Source: Oceanospirillaceae bacterium
Lineage (GTDB): Bacteria; Pseudomonadota; Gammaproteobacteria; Pseudomonadales; Balneatricaceae
NCBI GenBank assembly: GCA_023954795.1
Contig: JAGSHA010000084.1
Location: 1 to 10,421, forward strand
Reading direction: 5' to 3'
Length of the DNA: 10,421 nt
The notes below the pieces were generated by a model. It was given only the letters and a program-made list of their open reading frames with translations. It ran no database searches and had not been told where the DNA came from. Positions 7,708 through 10,421 of this stretch are shown here, one piece after another. Each line of letters opens with the position of its first letter. Position 1 is the stretch's first letter. A program made the position numbers and the translations under genes.

Positions 7708-8730
7708 ATGAATTCGAAGGACACCATCAAGGAAAGACATATCGCTGTAATTGGGGCCGGTTTGGCAGGTGCAGTATTTGCCCGCAGGATGCTGATTCAG
7801 GGATATAAAGTCACTGTATTCGATAAAAGCCGCGGCACCGGTGGTCGTCATGCAGGCTGCCGAATGGGTAACAACAGTGCTGATCTGGGCTCGCCTTTTT
7901 TTGACGCAGTCAGCCCTGAATTTCGAAAATGGCTGAGCCAGCAATCAGAACTGATCGGCTGGCAGCCTCAGATCGCTGATTTCGCCGGCAACAAACGACA
8001 CAACAAGACCATGTATACGGCGACACCCCGCCAAAGTGCACTAACCCGGGCCCTGCTGCAAAGTGCAGAACTCATTACCTCCACCCGGATCGGGTATATC
8101 TGGCCGGAAACACAAGGCGTTATCGTCAGAGATGAAGCCGGACATGCGGTTGGTCACTTTGATCATGTTGTTGTCGCAACGCCCGCACCTCAGGCGGTCC
8201 CCCTTCTTGAAGCGGTCCCACGCTATGCGCAGCGAGCTGGAGCCGTGCAAACCTTACCTGCCTGGATGCTGGTCTTGACGCTTAATACACCCTCCGGCCT
8301 GACCGCTGGTTTATTAGAGGGAGACCACCCTATATTGGCGCGCGCGATCAAAGACAGCGCAAAACCCGGAAGAGATTGCAACGAACGCGCAGAGATCTGG
8401 ACAATCGAAGCGAACAGCGAGTGGAGCTCAGCGCATCAGGACGATGCACCAGAGGCCGTTGCCGAGCAAATGCTGGCCGCCTTTCAGGATCTCGCGTCCA
8501 ATCCACTGAATATTGAAGAGCAACGTGCACATCGCTGGTTATATGCGCGTCACAAGTCTGATATCGATAGAACCTATTTGTGGCGGGAAGAAAGTAGCAT
8601 CGGTGTGTGTGGTGACTGGTTACACGGAGCAGGTTCAGAACACATTGCTGACAGTGAAAGCGCCTGGCGCAGTGGCAATGCCCTTGCCGACCACATTTTG
8701 GCTAGACAGGAAATATACTTGAATATCTGA
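7708..8730 (+). CDS. Renalase-like FAD/NAD(P)-dependent oxidoreductase
   Basis: 340 residues. An N-terminal Rossmann FAD-binding motif is clear: HIAVIGAGLAGAVFARRM (11-28; GxGxxG at 16-21), the acidic end of strand 2 at D39, then SRGTGGRHA (41-49), the second dinucleotide motif of the amine oxidase/renalase group. DLGSPFFDA (59-67) matches the DxGAqyF region of renalase-like proteins. The C-terminal FAD motif is GVCGDWLHGAG (299-309), followed by a helix rich in small residues. Length fits COG3380-type proteins, whose bacterial substrates are mostly unknown. The first residues lack a signal peptide, so it is cytoplasmic. The ATG has TGAGGA 4 nt upstream. Its stop lies 1 nt from the stop of the convergent DUF3833 gene. 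In related genomes such genes often sit near photolyase, folE and C-factor SDR genes (recalled, not checked), which suggests a role in a light or oxidative stress response. Confidence 0.87.
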   Translation: MNSKDTIKERHIAVIGAGLAGAVFARRMLIQGYKVTVFDKSRGTGGRHAGCRMGNNSADLGSPFFDAVSPEFRKWLSQQSELIGWQPQIADFAGNKRHNKTMYTATPRQSALTRALLQSAELITSTRIGYIWPETQGVIVRDEAGHAVGHFDHVVVATPAPQAVPLLEAVPRYAQRAGAVQTLPAWMLVLTLNTPSGLTAGLLEGDHPILARAIKDSAKPGRDCNERAEIWTIEANSEWSSAHQDDAPEAVAEQMLAAFQDLASNPLNIEEQRAHRWLYARHKSDIDRTYLWREESSIGVCGDWLHGAGSEHIADSESAWRSGNALADHILARQEIYLNI

Positions 8731-8731
8731 T

Positions 8732-9205
8732 TTACGAACCCTGTGGTTTGAAAAATAGGGTTACGGTGCCCAGAGTGATTCCGAACTTACTCACTCTGGC
8801 CCGATTAACCAACGTATGCTCAGGCATCAGGTACATACGATCATCGAAATTCACCGTCCACTGTTTACCACTAACGTGTAATTTCATCTTATAACGCCAG
8901 TACAGCATATTCCCATCACAAAGCCCGGCTGCCTGACCGATGATATCCTCGGCCACCCCTCGAAAATCCCGTTCTCCTACCTGACGGATTCGCCAGACAC
9001 GCCGTTCATTCGTTCCATCATCGTAAGCAAAGTCTTCAGTTAGAATCAGCTCTCCACCCTCGATTTCACCTACAATCTGTACGACAAATTGGCGTCGAAC
9101 TGCGCCGAAACGGTCTTCAAACATCCCCCAAGCACGGGTTTCTCCCTGAAAATAGGAAAAAAGATTAAATTCCTCAGCTTCATTTGCATACGTGGAGTTA
9201 ATCAT
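8732..9205 (-). CDS. DUF3833 family protein, apparently lacking the usual lipoprotein signal
   Basis: 157 residues from the ATG at 9203-9205. Family features are visible: YANEAEEFNLFSYFQGETRA near the N-terminus, WGMFEDRFGAVRRQF, LTEDFAYDDGTNERRVWRI, WRYKMKLHV, NFDDRMYLM, and a C-terminal VTLFFKPQG. The family is of unknown function and most members I recall start with a lipobox signal peptide ending in Cys. Here only MINST precedes the conserved YANE, so this copy looks cytoplasmic or its start is damaged. The frame is open upstream to a TTG at 9275-9277, but the added 24 residues are neither hydrophobic nor family-like and have no ribosome site. The chosen ATG also lacks a Shine-Dalgarno. 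A 15-codon ORF (MTVLFLTTLNGTLYL) in another frame ends with a TGA overlapping this ATG. The gene converges on the FAD oxidoreductase gene and diverges from folE. Confidence 0.8.
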   Translation of the reverse strand: MINSTYANEAEEFNLFSYFQGETRAWGMFEDRFGAVRRQFVVQIVGEIEGGELILTEDFAYDDGTNERRVWRIRQVGERDFRGVAEDIIGQAAGLCDGNMLYWRYKMKLHVSGKQWTVNFDDRMYLMPEHTLVNRARVSKFGITLGTVTLFFKPQGS

Positions 9206-9410
9206 AGGTATAATGTGCCGTTTAAAGTTGTCAGAAACAAAACAGTCATGACTGTGTGCTGGTGTAGGGAAATACAATCATCTGTGCATGACCCCGCTCT
9301 AGAAAGATTACGCAAGATAGCCCGATGCAGATCATTCTTTCGATAAAGCAACAATCCAATTTCTGACAGCATACGTAGAAGCCGGAAACACCCGTAAGGC
9401 AGGACTAGAA
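9206..9410. promoter_or_regulatory. Divergent intergenic region between DUF3833 and folE
   Basis: 205 bp without a supported gene. On the minus strand CTGACA and TATACC, 16 nt apart, end 1 nt before the DUF3833 ATG; if they are a promoter the transcript would be leaderless or the true start would lie further in. For folE, AGGA (9401-9404) is the ribosome site, 6 nt before the ATG; no clear -35/-10 pair was found on the plus strand. No obvious long palindrome or LitR-type operator is seen. Confidence 0.35.
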
Positions 9411-10049
9411 ATGATTTCTCCCGAAGCAGAAGCGGTACGCAATAAATTGATCGAAAAAGGTCTGGAAACACCGCTGATCGAGACAGGTTATACCAGTGAG
9501 CAAAAGTACGAACGAATCAAAGGACTGATGACCGAAGTACTTGGTACATTGGGCTTAGACCTGAACGACGACAGCCTTACCGAGACACCTCACCGTATCG
9601 CCAAAATGTACGTGCACGAGATCTTCTCTGGTCTGGATTACGAAACATTTCCAGCGATGTGCCTGATCGAAAACAAGATGAGCGTTGAAGAGATGGTTAA
9701 AGTACGAGATATCGGTCTGACCAGCTCCTGCGAACACCATTTCGTGACGATTGATGGCGTGGCCAAAGTGGCCTACATCCCAGGTGACAAAATCATCGGG
9801 CTATCCAAAATTAACCGCCTGGTCCGTTTCTTTGCACAACGTCCACAGGTACAGGAACGTCTGACTCAGCAGATTCTCATTGCGCTGCAGACCCTGCTAA
9901 ATACGGACAACGTTGCCGTCAGTATTGAAGCAACCCATTACTGCGTGAAGTCACGCGGTGTAATGGATGTCAATTCCTCCACCTGCACAACGGCACTGGG
10001 TGGAACCTTTAAAACCAACGACCGTACCCGCGCAGAATTTCTAGCCTGA
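9411..10049 (+). CDS. folE: GTP cyclohydrolase I (type IA)
   Basis: 212 residues, close to the 222 of E. coli FolE and alignable almost throughout. The enzyme converts GTP to 7,8-dihydroneopterin triphosphate, the first step of tetrahydrofolate (and related pterin) synthesis, as a cytoplasmic toroidal decamer. Visible signatures: DDSLTETPHRIAKMYVHEIF (53-72), FSGLDYETFP (72-81), SSCEHHFVTIDG (105-116), GLSKINRLVRFFAQRPQVQE (130-149), and ATHYCVKSRGV (174-184). Zinc ligands are C107, H110 and C178, matching Cys110, His113 and Cys181 of the E. coli enzyme; H109 corresponds to catalytic His112. The start ATG has AGGA 6 nt upstream. A strong terminator follows within 60 bp, so it is probably transcribed alone. 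Next to photolyase-type neighbours it might be a second, stress-linked folE copy supplying folate for a methenyl-THF antenna; that is speculation. Confidence 0.97.
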   Translation: MISPEAEAVRNKLIEKGLETPLIETGYTSEQKYERIKGLMTEVLGTLGLDLNDDSLTETPHRIAKMYVHEIFSGLDYETFPAMCLIENKMSVEEMVKVRDIGLTSSCEHHFVTIDGVAKVAYIPGDKIIGLSKINRLVRFFAQRPQVQERLTQQILIALQTLLNTDNVAVSIEATHYCVKSRGVMDVNSSTCTTALGGTFKTNDRTRAEFLA

Positions 10050-10065
10050 TCCGGTAAGCGATACA

Positions 10066-10109
10066 AAAAAGGCCTTGATGATCCAAACACCGGACATCAA
10101 GGTCTTTTT
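10066..10109. terminator. Bidirectional Rho-independent terminator between folE and the SDR gene
   Basis: A 15-bp stem pairs AAAAAGGCCTTGATG (10066-10080) with CATCAAGGTCTTTTT (10095-10109), with one G-T wobble and no mismatch. The loop can form three further pairs (TCC with GGA). There is a T run after the stem on the plus strand (TTTTTATTT) and on the minus strand (CCTTTTTTG). It begins 16 nt after the folE stop and lies 43 nt beyond the stop of the convergent SDR gene, so it serves both. Confidence 0.93.
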
Positions 10110-10152
10110 ATTTGTGTCTGATATATAGTTTCATAAACCCGATTCCTATCCG

Positions 10153-10421
10153 TTATGCCTCAACCGGCCCCCTGTCCCAGGCGAATACCCCGCCACTGTT
10201 TTTAGTGTCCAATAGATCAATAACATTCAGCAAATAGCCTGCTGACTGGCGCGGGCTAAACAATTTCTCCGGATCTACATTTCGCTGAAACGGCTGTGAT
10301 AACCTGGTATTGACCGTACCCGGATGCAAGCCCGCTACGATCAGATGAGGATGGGTTCGACGACTCTCAACCGAAAATGTCTTTAGCAGCATATTCAACG
10401 CAGCTTTGCTTGCCCGATAGC
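10153..10421 (-). CDS. C-terminal part of a short-chain dehydrogenase/reductase, C-factor (CsgA)-like, cut by window edge
   Basis: The visible 89 codons run from the window end to the TAA at 10153-10155. At the window edge the frame reads YRASKAALNML, the catalytic YxxxK motif of classical SDRs with the typical following helix, preserved with both Tyr and Lys. Next come HPHLIVAGLHPGTVNTRLSQ, the conserved strand and PGxVxT motif that contacts the nicotinamide side, then FSPRQSAGYLLNVIDLL and GGVFAWDRGPVEA, an ending typical of C-factor-like SDRs. The N-terminal Rossmann TGxxxGIG part lies outside the window. These are NAD(P)-dependent cytoplasmic oxidoreductases; the substrate is not known. 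It converges on folE and shares its terminator. C-factor SDR genes are often found near photolyase genes in gammaproteobacteria (recalled), which supports the neighbourhood reading. Confidence 0.88.
   Translation of the reverse strand, partial: YRASKAALNMLLKTFSVESRRTHPHLIVAGLHPGTVNTRLSQPFQRNVDPEKLFSPRQSAGYLLNVIDLLDTKNSGGVFAWDRGPVEA

Noticed and set aside
7669..7944. 91-codon minus-strand ORF overlapping the start of the FAD oxidoreductase gene
   Set aside because: It is antisense to the FAD-binding motif region, has no family resemblance and no good ribosome site was noted.
8737..8762. Inverted repeat AACCCT / AGGGTT near the convergent stops, considered as a terminator
   Set aside because: The stem is only 6 bp with a 14-nt loop, has no T run on either side and lies within the DUF3833 coding end.
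9206..9277. TTG-initiated 24-residue N-terminal extension of DUF3833
   Set aside because: It is not family-like, has no hydrophobic signal or lipobox and no ribosome site; the ATG at 9205 fits the conserved domain better.

Overview
The window looks like chromosomal DNA of a gammaproteobacterium of moderate GC. The closest overall feel is a marine, Oceanospirillales-type organism. This rests on an E. coli-like FolE, dense two-component and c-di-GMP signalling genes, and a renalase-like FAD protein / DUF3833 / FolE / C-factor SDR neighbourhood of the kind I recall next to photolyase genes in marine and pseudomonad relatives. The genus cannot be settled from the sequence alone.

Left part (1-1874, all minus strand): a tight three-gene signalling operon. 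Transcription runs from a response regulator with an N-terminal BldC/MerR-like helix-turn-helix and a C-terminal receiver domain (1299-1874), through a PhnD-like periplasmic solute-binding protein (441-1292), into the N-terminus of a membrane sensor that leaves the window (1-414). No ABC transporter permease or ATPase is visible. The likeliest reading is that the binding protein hands a ligand signal to the sensor, which then acts on the regulator. Three tandem 9-bp repeats lie about 50-75 bp upstream of the regulator gene, over a possible -10 box, and look like its operator.

Middle (2073-7361, minus strand): one very large cytoplasmic protein of 1762 residues, ordered Ser/Thr kinase-like domain, AAA_16/MalT-like ATPase, long helical TPR-like region, GAF, signalling helix, PAS/PAC and GGDEF. 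The kinase catalytic loop has lost its Asp and Asn, so it is probably a pseudokinase. The GGDEF domain keeps GGEEF and an RxxD inhibitory site, so it is probably an active diguanylate cyclase. This is the most unusual gene in the window.

Right part (7362-10421): a divergent 346-bp intergenic region, then a renalase-like FAD oxidoreductase (+), DUF3833 (-, ending 1 nt from it), GTP cyclohydrolase I folE (+) and the C-terminal part of a C-factor-like short-chain dehydrogenase (-, running off the window). A strong bidirectional terminator separates folE from the SDR gene. This gene set may belong to a light or UV response/photolyase neighbourhood, with FolE feeding folate synthesis; that link is inferred from context only.
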